Below are positions 35,364-46,282 of a DNA stretch of 64,000 nucleotides, one piece after another. The notes under the pieces were generated by a model, which was given only the letters and a program-made list of their open reading frames with translations, had not been told where the DNA came from and made no database searches. The DNA comes from Triglochin maritima (taxonomy: Eukaryota > Streptophyta > Magnoliopsida > Alismatales > Juncaginaceae), in NCBI GenBank assembly GCA_963682175.1, contig OY821777.1, positions 21,348,001 to 21,412,000 of the forward strand, in the 5' to 3' direction. The position numbers and the translations under genes were made by a program. Numbering within the stretch: the first letter of the stretch is position 1; each line of letters begins with the position of its first letter.

Positions 35364-36450
35364 CTCAACAAAAAACTCTCGAGTCGACCACTCTCATCAC
35401 CACGAGGCAAAACTCGCAAAAAGTGCTTGACTCAACCCTAAAACGCTACCAGAGAGTGTAAAGGGGAGGAGACTAGAATGTAGAAGTAGGTGAGAAGAAG
35501 ATGACTCAGAGGAGAAGGGAAGAATCCTTAAAAAGTAGCATGGGTGGTGGGAGAGGGTAGAAGCCTAATCTAGCAAGCACGGCTCAAACAACTTATGGCT
35601 ATGGGTCCTTAGGCTAGACGACGCCTAACTTTGAGATCTCTAGTCTCGACACGCCTCACCTCCCTACGATGAAGACCACAATGCCCAGTAAGTGATACCA
35701 GATCTGGAGATCTAGTACCTCTTACTATCGACAAGGTAGGCGACGCCGATCAGGCCATGACGATCTCAACTAAATCACTCTCCTAGTGCGCCCGAAAATC
35801 CTAGGGCCAATGTATACTTGCTTTTAGATTAAGGCTTGATTAAGAGTGATTTTTGGGGCAAAGGAAAGGGTGGTGAAATCCCCCACCTTATCTTTTATGG
35901 GACAACCCCTCCTTTGTAGCGTTTTGATCCTAAATCTAGGAATCAACGCTCCAATCAAACACTCAACTCACTCTTGTCCTACAACATGTATGATTGAGTG
36001 TAGGAAATTGCGTACCTGATGCCAGCGCTCAACAACTGAAAATAAAGCTAAAATAAACGACAACTATGTGCTTAAGTCAAGTACATGATGCGTGACCTAA
36101 ATAAGTAAGAATGTCTAATCTTTTGATTTGGATTTTAAGGCCAAGCTGATTAATGGGGATTGGTTTAATAATATGGGAGCAAAGTAGGAGTCAAAACATG
36201 CCAAATTGTGCTCCCAGAAAACTACTTTGAAGCTAACAACTACCAGAACAAAACTGAGAGCTAGCAAAGCTCACCAGGCCGCCAATTGGCATTACCAGAC
36301 CGCAGATTGGCGGTCTCTTTTGAAGGTTTTGTGCTCCAATTTGTCCAGTAGCCTCCCCTTGATCTGAAGGTTCCCTGAAACAAACAAAAACGAAAAGAAA
36401 AAAAATTAAAATCACTTGAATCGTCCAAACCAAGGTCTGGACAAAGCACC
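35364..36450 (-). other. A5 leader
   Basis: Two imperfect palindromes at 36276-36316 (140-175 nt past the PBS), and a possible 5' splice site AG|GTACGC at 36015. No ORF. Confidence 0.62.
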
Positions 36451-36468
36451 TCCCCGGCAACGGCGCCA
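36451..36468 (-). other. Primer binding site of A5 (perfect tRNA-Asp type)
   Basis: On the minus strand TGGCGCCGTTGCCGGGGA, the standard sequence without change, 6 bp from the LTR remnant. Confidence 0.9.
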
Positions 36469-36474
36469 AAAACT

Positions 36475-36503
36475 TGATTGATTCGTTCTATATTAAACCG
36501 CAA
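36475..36503 (-). repeat. 29-bp LTR remnant joining A5 and A7
   Basis: The first 29 bp (plus strand) of an A-type LTR, TGATTGATTCGTTCTATATT onward, end at 36503. The next base belongs to the 3' block of A7, at the place equivalent to about 20507 in A2. About 1.5 kb of LTR, the PPT and about 400 bp of the 3' block are deleted. A5 and A7 thus share one LTR. Confidence 0.85.
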
Positions 36504-37696
36504 TGTGTAAGGTCCATTAAGGTTCTTATTTGCATTACCATTTTTTCTTTTCTCAGTTTTTTTCGTTTTCTTATTTTTTTTATTTTTTAGTTGGAGAGTC
36601 ATTCTCCTAGGGTCAGGTTTCGTGCATCATTGCCCATGAGGACTTACACTATCACGTACACCTTTCCCCAAATCTCCACATAGGGCAATCCCTACCACCC
36701 GTGTAACGGGAGTTCGGTCGGTGCATCCCAAGTCAGATGACTCGAAAGCACCAGGCACAAAGTCCCCTCAGACCTACTTTCCCGAGTGATAGGAGCCATG
36801 CGAGAAGAGAGAACACCTACTCACTTATTTCTTATCTACACATGAACCAAAACCTCTACACTTAATGTCTCACAACAAGATTTATTGACTCACAACAACA
36901 AACTCCCTTAATTTAACAGACACGAATTATTGACTCACTAGGTTCAGGGTGGACTTCTTTAAATATTTGAGCACTGAAACCCTATGATTACTCACCCAAA
37001 GGGAAAACTGGGGTGCATCTTAACGACTCAATAAATCCTAAAGCCACTGTACTAGATATCCTAATGCATCAAGTTCAAGACAATTTTGGGAACTTTCTTT
37101 TTACTTTGCCTCTCAACGGTTTTGCACATGTTGAACACACACAAAACCAACAAAACATTTTCTCTCGCAAACACATGAAGATTTTGAAAGAAATGTGAAA
37201 ATTTTGAAGCACTAGGCAAGCAAAAGAAGACAAGTCACCCAAGGATCATGACAAGCACATATATCGATATTAAATGCAGCACACTAACACGACCCTAACA
37301 ATGCACACAAAAGAAAATAAATCAAACGAAAAAGACTCGACTATGTACACACATAAAACACCCCCCACACCTACTTCATGCATTGACCAAAATGAATGTG
37401 AGCAAAATACTACATGAATTTATGCATGAAAAAGGAAAGATCTCACTAATATGAAGCACAAAAGGAAGTTCAAGGTTATGTTTATGGATAAAAACCCAAA
37501 TTCCCTCAAAACTTGTGAGATGCTAAAGAAGGGATAAAAAAACGTGAAAGAAATGAGTACCAAATACACAAGTGTTGGGGCCCACAACAATCAATGCTCG
37601 CTCATGGAGTCTTTTTTTTTGAAAATAAACTATATACAAACATAAGTTCCCATCTTCATTTGTCAAAAGTCAACAAATGGGAACCTGAAAAGTGGG
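36504..37696 (-). other. A7 3' block, truncated at the PPT side
   Basis: Conserved non-coding sequence matching 20507-21704 of A2; the PPT and about 400 bp next to it are lost. Short ORFs here are not conserved. Confidence 0.78.
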
Positions 37697-39193
37697 TCAA
37701 TGCACTTGGAAAGGGAACATAACACCACGTGGGGCCAGAATACTCATGCGTGGGCCCCCTTCACAAAGAGTACAAGATGACATGAAAGGTTCATGAATTG
37801 GACGCAAAGGTGTCTCATTCAAATGATCAAACTGAAAGAGTTTGAACCTATCAAGAGTTTGGAAAATATTGGGCAACGGAAGAAGAGTTTCTCCCGTTGT
37901 GGTGTTGAAGTTATGATCGTCAATCCAAATTCTCCAACCAACAGGCTGGTGCGTCGGAACGAAGTCAAGAACCTCGTTAGGCATGTCCGACACACCAGGC
38001 GAACAAAAAGTGGGTCTCAAACCCAAGGTATCCTCTAAGGAACTCCTAATACCCTCATGAGCAATGTAGTTGTTTGATGTTCCATCATTTCCAAGATGAT
38101 CAGGAACAATAGTGAGAGGCAAACTCTCATCAGGTTGTTTCAAATTGAGGGTACTAGGGAGCTCCTGCTCCACCAGAGGTGAGTCCTTAAGAGGCACAAC
38201 ATGAAGATCATGTGGCTCAAGGGCCACAGGACAAAAAGATAAGGCACAATCCTGTGCCGACTCATAATGAATTTGGTCCTTGTTTTTCTCAATTTGAATG
38301 GAATCCTCCACTAAGTGATCGTGAATTGAAACCCCAAGTCCGTCAAACTGACTAGGAGTTTGACTTTGAAAGATTGTGCTTTGAATTTGTGGATATGGTG
38401 GTGCTGGTGGTTCGATATCAAAAGATGAATCCTCATGTTGACAAGAAAAGTTACTCTCCTCACGTTCACGTAATTGGTGCGACATTTGACTCACTTGCAG
38501 TGTCATATTTTGTATGGACTGTTGAGTGGTTTCCATGAACGTAAGGAAAGTTTGTTTCAAGGAATCAAGTATGCGGTCAACTATGAGGTCCAAGTCCGAA
38601 TTTGAGAAATTTTGGGGTTGGGTGTTGATGGGCTGAGAATGAGTCCAATGATTTGGAGTGGTGTGTTGGTAGGCTTCTGGGTATTGGGTAGGAGGATACT
38701 GGGGTGGAAATGATGTATAAGAATTTGAATAAGAATTGTTTCCCCACGAATCCATCCCTCTCGGGTTGTACGTGGATGCGTAATGGTCATAATGAGCATT
38801 TTTGGAAAATGTGTGCTCATACTCAGGCTCAGGGGCAACATAAGGACATTCCCTGATAACATGATCACTCAACCCACAACAGTCACATGGTACGGCTACT
38901 GGAGCCACCGGTGCACTCATGTCATCTACCACATGCATGAAAGAGGCCAAAGGTTCTTGTAATGTCTCAATTTGATGACCAACATATGATCCGATGTAAC
39001 GAGATGGTGGTCTAGCAGTCGGTGTCTCTCTCATATTACCCCAATATGAAGAATGCTCAGTCACATAATTAAGATTATCCCAACCATAAGGGGTGTTTTT
39101 CTGAGGCACCCCAGGTTGCATGGGTCCGGAATACAAGGGCGAATTGTCCTGGTCCCAACAATGATATGGATGGTCGCCCATGTGACCATCCAT
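37697..39193 (-). CDS. A7 family-2 Gag-like protein, intact 498 codons
   Basis: Open from ATG 39193 to 37697. Residues 1-100 are the family-2 N-terminus (MDGHMGDHPYHCWDQDN; GNMRETPTARPP). Residues 103-116 form an intact zinc knuckle CX2CX4HX4C. 117-180 are Tyr/Pro rich, 200-245 look like a coiled coil, and 320-498 are the C-terminal module (CPVALEPHDLH at 321, VGWRIWIDD near 418, end MFPFQVH). The capsid-type domain before the knuckle and the protease between coiled coil and module, both present in A1 and E, are absent. RNA binding is the only role the sequence supports; packaging by particles of another element is inference. The start matches those of A2 and A5. Confidence 0.82.
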   Translation of the reverse strand: MDGHMGDHPYHCWDQDNSPLYSGPMQPGVPQKNTPYGWDNLNYVTEHSSYWGNMRETPTARPPSRYIGSYVGHQIETLQEPLASFMHVVDDMSAPVAPVAVPCDCCGLSDHVIRECPYVAPEPEYEHTFSKNAHYDHYASTYNPRGMDSWGNNSYSNSYTSFPPQYPPTQYPEAYQHTTPNHWTHSQPINTQPQNFSNSDLDLIVDRILDSLKQTFLTFMETTQQSIQNMTLQVSQMSHQLREREESNFSCQHEDSSFDIEPPAPPYPQIQSTIFQSQTPSQFDGLGVSIHDHLVEDSIQIEKNKDQIHYESAQDCALSFCPVALEPHDLHVVPLKDSPLVEQELPSTLNLKQPDESLPLTIVPDHLGNDGTSNNYIAHEGIRSSLEDTLGLRPTFCSPGVSDMPNEVLDFVPTHQPVGWRIWIDDHNFNTTTGETLLPLPNIFQTLDRFKLFQFDHLNETPLRPIHEPFMSSCTLCEGGPRMSILAPRGVMFPFQVH

Positions 39194-40307
39194 CTCAACA
39201 TAGAACTCTAGAGTTGACCACTCTCACCACCACGAGGCTAAACTCGCAAAAAGTGCTCGACTCGACCCTAAAATGCTACCAGAGATTGTAAAGGGGAGGA
39301 GACTAGAACGTAGAAGTAGGTGGGAAGAAGATGACTCAGAGGAGAAGGAAAGAATCCCTAAAGCTAGCATGGGTAAAGAGTGAAGGTAGAAGCCTAACTA
39401 GCAAGCACGACTCAAACAATGTAAGGCAATGGGTCCTTAGGCTAGACGACGCCTAACTTCGAGGTCACTAGCCTCGACACGCCTCACCTCCCTACAACGA
39501 AGACCACAATGCCCAGCAAGTGATACCAGATCCGGAGATCCAGTACTTCCTACTATCGACAAGGTAGGCAACGCCGATCAGGCCATGACAGTCTCAACTA
39601 GATTACTCTCCTAGTGCGTCCGAAAACCTAGGGCCAATGTCTACTTGCTTTTAGTTAAGGCTTGATTAAGAGTGATTTTTGGGGCGAAGGAAAGGGTGAT
39701 GAAATCCCCCACCTTATCTTTTATGGGACATCCCCTCCTTAGTAGCGTTTTGATGCTAAATCTAGCAATCAACGCTCCAATCAAAACGCTCAACTCACTC
39801 TTGTACTGATGCAATTCCTACTAACTAATGCATGAGCATACAAGATGCATGAATGAATGTAGGAAATGCGTACGTCACGCCAACGCTCAACAACTGAAAA
39901 TAAAGCTAAAAGAAAAGATAACTACGTGCCTAAGTCAAGTACATGATGCGTGACCTAAACAAGTAAGAATTCTAGTCTTTTGCTTTGGATTTTAAGGCCA
40001 AGTTGATCAATGGGGATTGGTTTAATGATCTGGGAGCAAACTAGAAATCAGAACATGCAAGATTGTGCTCCCAAACAACTAATATCAAATCACAAACTAC
40101 CAAAACAAAAACGAAGACGAAAGATGCTCACCAGGCCGCCAATTGGCGGTCTCAGAACGCTGATTGGCGGTCACTGTTGAGTCTTTTGTGCTCAAACTTG
40201 TCCAGTAGCCTCCCCTTGATCCGGTGGTTCCCTGAAACAAAGCAAAATTAAAACAAAAAAATTAAAACCACTCGAATCGTCCAAACCAAAAGTCTGGACA
40301 GAGCACC
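39194..40307 (-). other. A7 leader
   Basis: Palindrome GGCCGCCAATTGGCGGTCT (near 40134-40152) and an imperfect copy (to about 40173) lie 135-175 nt past the PBS. At 39873 the possible donor reads AC|GTACGC, with the last exon base changed. No ORF. Confidence 0.62.
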
Positions 40308-40325
40308 TCCCCGACAACGGCGTCA
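40308..40325 (-). other. Primer binding site of A7 (tRNA-Asp type)
   Basis: On the minus strand TGACGCCGTTGTCGGGGA, two changes from the standard sequence, 6 bp from the LTR. Confidence 0.83.
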
Positions 40326-40331
40326 AAAACT

Positions 40332-42006
40332 TGATTGATTCGTTTTATATTAAACTGCAAGTGCACGGCCGCGTTGAAGTTGTGGCAAATACGAGTCGGT
40401 CCAGAGGGAGGTGTGTCGACTTTTGGTTTGTTCGAAGGCGAGTGGTAAAGAAAGGAGAGAAAGGTTGGTTACACTAAACTACACTACAATGCAAAAAGGA
40501 AATGGAAGATAAGGAATAAAACTAAACCCCATAGGGGGTAGAGAAATAATGTGAATATAAATATGTGTGTGTGTGGGTTCAATTATGCTCCTCACAACAT
40601 TCAGTTCATGAAATCATAAAACTAAATCCAACTTTACCTCCACATGAAATAAGATAAGACTATATCGTTAAAACATACAAGACAATAATTGGAATGAAGC
40701 TAAATGAACTCATGTATAAAAGGCTAGACCCTACTATGCCTCCACATGAAATAAGATAACCCAATATCATTAAAACATACAAGGCATTAACCAAGGTAAA
40801 GGCAACAAGAGTACATACACTACAAATTGTGTTTCCAATATTAATTCCATCCATATCCTCACCTTATCATTCCCCATAAAATAGGTCCACTAATCTAAGC
40901 ATAAGCTAAGCTTCATTCAAGAGCATTAGCATATCAAAGATAAGAGTGAGATCCCATTAGATGGTTATGGAAATCATATAAGGCTTAAGGGATTAAGATA
41001 ACACACACTACTACATTACATAATCATATTACATATTTCTCCACCCCCCCAAATGGGGATGAAACTACTCACTAATCATTACACTACCTACATTAACAAA
41101 ATGAAACATTATACTGAAAGGAAATTTAACTAAGCAAGAAAGGAGTATTAAAGAAGCTTAGAAGGAAAGGAAAGGAAAGACTAAACAAGCATGCACAAAT
41201 TAAAAGACGAGATTAAAAGAACCTAGAACAATTATTTTGTTAACAATGACTCACATTGAAGGTAGCATTCTTCTCCACCTTGAGTTTTGCTTCAAGGCTT
41301 ACTTCTTAGTTGAGAGAATGCCACCAAGCAATGGGTAGTTTACAATAGAAGGTGAAGAGTTCTATTTATAGCCAAAGAAAAAGGCAATCCGGGACAATCC
41401 CCCGATGTGGGACTAAACAAATACCAGAAATTGAGTACATACACACTAATACGTGACCCACCAAAATATTAGCGGAATTGGGGCAAAATAGACCGCCAAT
41501 TGGCGGTCTATATGGTCCGGATCACGCTGGATTTTATTCTGGGATTTTCTGGATGTCTTTGTTGGTCTTTGATGCATCTACTTCACTTGTTAGAGCTCCG
41601 ACCCGAATACACATGCCCACCAAAGCTTAGCAGATTCTATCGGGCCTGGATATGTCTGGAATCTGTTTTGGGCTTTTCTGGATGTCTTTGTTGGTCTTTG
41701 ATGCATATAATTCGTTTATTGGAGGTTCGACCCTAATCAAATTGCCAAAATACTCCCCATGATGGCGTGGAGTTTTCTGTTTTGCTCTTTGGTCCTTCGG
41801 TCTTATGTTCAGGTCCTTCTCCCTTGCATCTTAGTCCCCAAGTCTCACAATTAAGTCCTTTTTCCCTACTTTTGGGTCCTTTCATGCTTCATCTCTTCAA
41901 ACCTATTTATTTCTGAAATTCAAACATAAAACTCGTCACGTAGCATTGCTTAGGTGTAAGATAATGGATATAAGATACAAATATAAGCATGAAATGATGT
42001 CAATCA
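40332..42006 (-). repeat. 5' LTR of A7 with an internal duplication
   Basis: TGATTGATTCG to GTCAATCA, 1675 bp, about 110-130 bp longer than its relatives. The excess is a direct duplication: about 41455-41605 and 41606-41740 both contain the TTTCTGGATGTCTTTGTTGG segment. The second unit resembles the A2/A5 type more than the first, so it may come from recombination between different LTRs. The palindrome is perfect at 41490-41509. Confidence 0.85.
41362..41413 (-). promoter_or_regulatory. LTR promoter of A7: USE plus TATA
   Basis: Minus-strand GTCCCACATCG (41403-41413) and TATAAATAG (41362-41370), 32 bp apart. Confidence 0.6.
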
Positions 42007-43222
42007 CAAATCAGGAAGGACCCAAGTGAAAACCCGGAGGGAACTAATTGTGAAGTGCGAAATATGGTGACACATGACTTGAACCAGATCAGTATTTCAC
42101 CAATTAAAATCAAAGTGATTCGAGCCAGTGGACCAGGACTTCACCCCAAGTGCCAAATGAAGAAACTTATGTGATGGACAAGTTTGAGCTCAATCAGAGC
42201 ATTCAGATCCTCCACTGGCGGCTTTTTATCTGCTACTGACGGATCAAGTTGCTTTGTTGGATCTCAGATTTTGGCCGCAAGTTGGGTTGTCGTGTCAGGG
42301 CATTACAGGACCATTAAATGTGATTTAGAGCCGTCAATTATTCCTAGATTAATCCTAAACATGTATTAGTCTATATATATCATTGTAGATCCATTTCACT
42401 GATGTTGTTGTTTGCTTAATCTTGTTTTTCTTTTTTCCATTATGGTTTTGTGTTGTTTTTATGCATTCTTTAGTTTAGATATGAGTAGAGAGTAGTCCAT
42501 CCCCATTGGGGGGTGGAGAAGAAGGTGTTGTGATTATGTGATGTATTTGTGTGTGTGTATCAATCCTACATTTGAACCTCACATGAGTTCCTTAACCATC
42601 TAATGAGATTTTCACTCTTATCTTTGATATGCTCATGCTCTTGAGTGAAGCTTAGCACATGCTTAGATTAGTAGGCCTATTTTATGGGGAATGATGAGGT
42701 GAGAATAAGGATGGAGTGGAAGAAGGAAACATGACATGTGCAGGCATGTGCTCATGTTGGCCTCATACTAATTATTATCTTGTATGTTTTAATGATTGTG
42801 TCAAATCTTATTTCATGTTAAGACAAAGTTGGACGTGGTCATTTTACATGGGTTCACATTAGCCTTATTTCAATTATTGTCTTGTATGCTTTAATGATAA
42901 TGTTTTATCTTATTTCATGTGGAGGCAAAGTTGGATTTGGTTTATGGATTTCATGTGTCACATGTTGTGATGAGCACAATTGAACACACACACTACACAT
43001 ATTTTTACTTCCACTTTATTTCTCTACCCCCCTAAGGGTTTTAGTTTCATTGATTGTTTTCCGATTTCATTCGCAATGTAGTGTACTTTCGACCTTATTC
43101 CTCTCTTCTTTCCCCACTCAAGTATCGTGAATACGCCTCGCACGCGCTCCCTGTGGACCGACTCGTGGTTGCCACCGTTTCAACGTGACCGTGCACTTGC
43201 GGTATTTTAACTGACTCAATCA
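42007..43222 (+). repeat. D1: LTR fragment of the D subfamily
   Basis: Starts inside the LTR at CAAATCAGGAAGG (compare 48123 and 58390) and ends ACTGACTCAATCA. It includes U3 motifs CCACTGGCGG and CTGACGGATC (42208-42245), a TATA region near 42372, and the U5 signature with GTGCACTTGCGG. No PBS follows. Confidence 0.8.
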
Positions 43223-43361
43223 GAATCCGACCATCAGCCATGCTGGTCTATTCCACAAGCAGGTCACCCAAAAGTGTGACCCACCGCTTGACATAAAGCG
43301 GTCTTCCAGATTGACACCCCAACTCGCGACAGAGACCTACACGATACCATCGCAAGTTGGG
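43223..43361 (-). repeat. F: fragment of the N-type LTR
   Basis: About 139 bp resembling the reverse complement of 52600-52745 in solo LTR N, for instance the ACCGCTT..CAAAGCGGT portion and the GACC.ACGCTGGTC portion. It lies between LTR D1 and LTR E. Confidence 0.6.
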
Positions 43362-44704
43362 TGATTGACATCATATCATGCATTTGTTCATGTCTTATAT
43401 CCTCTATTTTGAGTGTAAGCAATGTTATGTAATGATTTTTATGTTTAAGTATTACGAATAAACATGTTTGAGAAGAAGAGGCACAAAAAGGACCAAAATG
43501 CGAGAAAATGACTGATCAGTAAGACTTAGGGTCCTATTTGCAAGAGTGAAGTACATAGATGTAAGCCACAAGGACCAATTAGAAAATTGAGAAATTCCAA
43601 ACCATCATGAGGAGTATTTTGGCAATTAGATTCGGGCACAGACTCAAACAACTAATGCAGGTGCACCCCACGTGGAGAATTGAAACAATAAAGAAGCCAA
43701 CTGAAATTGGGTCAAATCCGGCCAAAAATAATCGCCAATTGGCAGCGCTACACAACCAATTGCCAATCCAATATGCTCAGGATCTGACCCGACTTCTCGT
43801 GGGTGTGTGTTATGTTGTTTTTATGCATTTCTAGAAGTTTCATTAGTCCCACATCGGGGGATTGTCCCCGATCACCTTTTTCATGCCTATAAAGAGAACA
43901 CTTCCTCCTCCTTTGTAACTACTTCTTGAGTGGTAGCCAGTCTCTCTACTTGGAGTAAAGCCTTGGAGCAAAACTCAAGTGGACAGATGCTACTTGTCAT
44001 GCGAGTCATGAATAAAATAAATCTTTGTTAGTTTCATGTTGTCTCTTTTAATTCTTGCATGCTTAGCTTAATTATGTTTTAGTAATCTTAGTATAATTAG
44101 AATGTTTTCTCTTCTTAATATGAATGTTAGCATAATGAGTAGTGAGTAGTTCCATCCCCTTTGGGGTGTGGAGATGATGTACATTTATTTTTTGAGGTTT
44201 TGATGTTTGATTTTTTTTGATTGTGTAGACTTGAATGTTTGTATGTTCATTGAGTTTGTTTTAATCATCTACATGGTTGGGGATTTTTGATTGGTTTTCC
44301 CATAAGATTTAGACACTTCCCATGCTTGGTTTCCTCATGTTTATTGGCTGAAATTTCCTATTGGATATGCTACATATTAGTTGTGTGTTTTTATTAGTGG
44401 TTACTTGCTTGATTGATTGAAGAAACTTTGTTTTGATGGGGTTTGCCATGAAATTGAGACACCTTCCATGCTTAGCTTTGTTCTTCACATGAGTTCTTGG
44501 TTTTTGATGAGTCTTGCCATAATTTTAGACACTTCTCATGTTGAGCCTCATCTTGTAATAATCAATTACTAATTGCTAATATGTTGTGCGAATGTATTGA
44601 TAGGTCTTGCCAAATCTTTAGACACTTATGCATGAAGACACACACACATACATGATTTCATGTATCATTCACCACTTCTCTCCCTTAGGGGATTTATCCA
44701 TATT
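43362..44704 (+). repeat. E: 5' LTR fragment
   Basis: Starts TGATTGACATC (the normal A-type LTR start) and resembles the A1 LTR, including U3 motif CGCCAATTGGC (43734-43744), promoter and the CCCTTTGGGG region. It is broken at about 44704 before U5, so U5, PBS and the leader are deleted. Confidence 0.83.
43846..43894 (+). promoter_or_regulatory. LTR promoter of E: USE plus TATA
   Basis: GTCCCACATCG (43846-43856) and TATAAAG (43888-43894), 31 bp apart, on the plus strand. Confidence 0.6.
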
Positions 44705-46282
44705 TTGTTCCCCAGGTTCCCATCCCCCTCCGCGATCGATGCTACTCGAGTCGTACTGCTCTACCCTCTTGCATCATTTTGCCAGAGGAAAATGGGAACC
44801 ACTTTGAGGTTAAGCCTCAATTTATCTCAATGCTCCGTCACTTCACTGGGAAGGGTGACCCCTATCTCTTTCTCAGAGAATTTGAGGAGTTCTGTGCGAT
44901 ATTCTACTTGCAACAACTTAGCACAAATTCCATCCACTTTAGGCTTGTTCCCTTTGCACTAAAGGATGATACCAAGAAGTGGTTGTATAGTAACTAGGTG
45001 AATGCCTTTAGAACTTGGGATGAATTCCAATCTGCATTACTCAAGAAGTACTTTGCAAATCATCGGACTCAAAAACTGAGGAAGAAATCAATTTGTTTTA
45101 TCAGCATGAGATCGAATCCTTCCATGCATATTTAGAGAGGTTCAAGAAGATACTATCCTCATGCCCTCACCATGGCATCGAGTTATGGTGCCTTTGTCAG
45201 ATTGTCTATGAGGGTCTTCACATCCCATCCCAAATGCTCCTTGAGTCCATGTGTCAAGGAGAGTTCTTAGGAAAGGATGAAGGGGAGGCATGTGCCTTCC
45301 TACAAGACCTTGCTGAGAAAATCATGCAGTGGGAGAGTGTGAGGGAACCATCACCATCACCTAGCATAGGAGTAAGGATCACAAATGGAAACTCGACTAG
45401 ATTGGGAGCCGTATTTGATATCGATACCACTACGACCACTAAGGCACGTATGGCAGCGTTAATGCGCCGTATGGATTCGATTGAGCTCTAAAACCAACAA
45501 GGTGTGTCTCATGTGTCTACATCTGGTCTGGTTCCTTGTTATTTATGTGGTAGGATAGGTCATGTGGGAGGCGAGTGTACATCCAGTCCTCCTGAGATGG
45601 AGCAGGTTAATGTCATCTATGATAGACCCAGGAATGACTCATATTCATCATCATATAACCTTGGATGGAGGAACCACCCTAACATTTCCTGGAACCAAAA
45701 CAATGTCCAGGGTGGTCCTTCAAACTTCTTTCGACCTTCTAACCAACCACATCGACCTCCTCTGCAATTACAATCTTATCAGTCATCCCAAGCGCAACTC
45801 TCTAACCCACCAGGTTTCCCAAACTCCAACAATATGGAAACCCGGTTCAATTCCCTTGAGACCATGACTTATGGACTTGAGAACTCAATAAAAAACTTCA
45901 TATTGTCCACAAGTCAAGTTCTCACTTCAAGTCGCAAACCATCAAATCTCTAGAGCTTCAGATGGGCCAATTGGCTCAGTCTGTACATGAGAGAGAAAGG
46001 AACTCTGCCGAGCCAGCCCGAGGCTGACCCCCACATGTACCAGCAACAACACACGCAAAAAGAGAGTTTGGTACCTTGGGGCGGCAAGTGAACCATGTGG
46101 AGGAACTTGTTCACCATGTCAATGTCATTGTAACCTTAAGGAATGAGAAGCAGGTTGACAATCACATTTCTATGCCACAACCACCATCTGTCCAACATGT
46201 GCAACCCCTCGATGGGAATGGTAGTGAGAAAGAGGCTGAGGGTGAGGATAATACACCAACGCCTCCTTCTCAGACACTGTAG
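44705..46282 (+). pseudogene. E gag (family 1), broken
   Basis: Close to A1 gag: the DATRVVLLYP-equivalent start region at 44720, FTGKGDPYLFLREFEE, ALKDDTKKWLY, the MCQGEFLGKDEGEA helix, and an intact zinc knuckle CYLCGRIGHVGGEC near 45536-45577. Breaks: a TAG after KKWLYSN where A1 has a CAG codon, a frameshift near 45080, a TAA at 45489-45491 from a CAA codon, and a frameshift near 45930-46080. It ends in TAG 46280-46282, at the same alignment position as the A1 gag stop. The leader and start region are deleted, so no start is assigned. Confidence 0.83.

Larger units (their letters stand above)
28396..36503 (-). mobile_element. A5: family-2 gag retrotransposon with two nested insertions
   Basis: Minus-strand order: 29-bp remnant of the 5' LTR (36475-36503), PBS (36451-36468), leader, gag (33910-35363), conserved 3' block, PPT, 3' LTR (28396-29957). 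The 3' block is interrupted by a CACTA element (30879-31653) and by solo LTR A6 (31663-33231). The body runs on into A7 through the shared, nearly deleted LTR. Confidence 0.85.
36475..42006 (-). mobile_element. A7: family-2 gag retrotransposon with intact gag
   Basis: Minus-strand order: 5' LTR (40332-42006), PBS (40308-40325), leader, gag (37697-39193), 3' block (36504-37696), then the deleted 3' LTR shared with A5. Its right flank is inside LTR D1. Confidence 0.85.
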
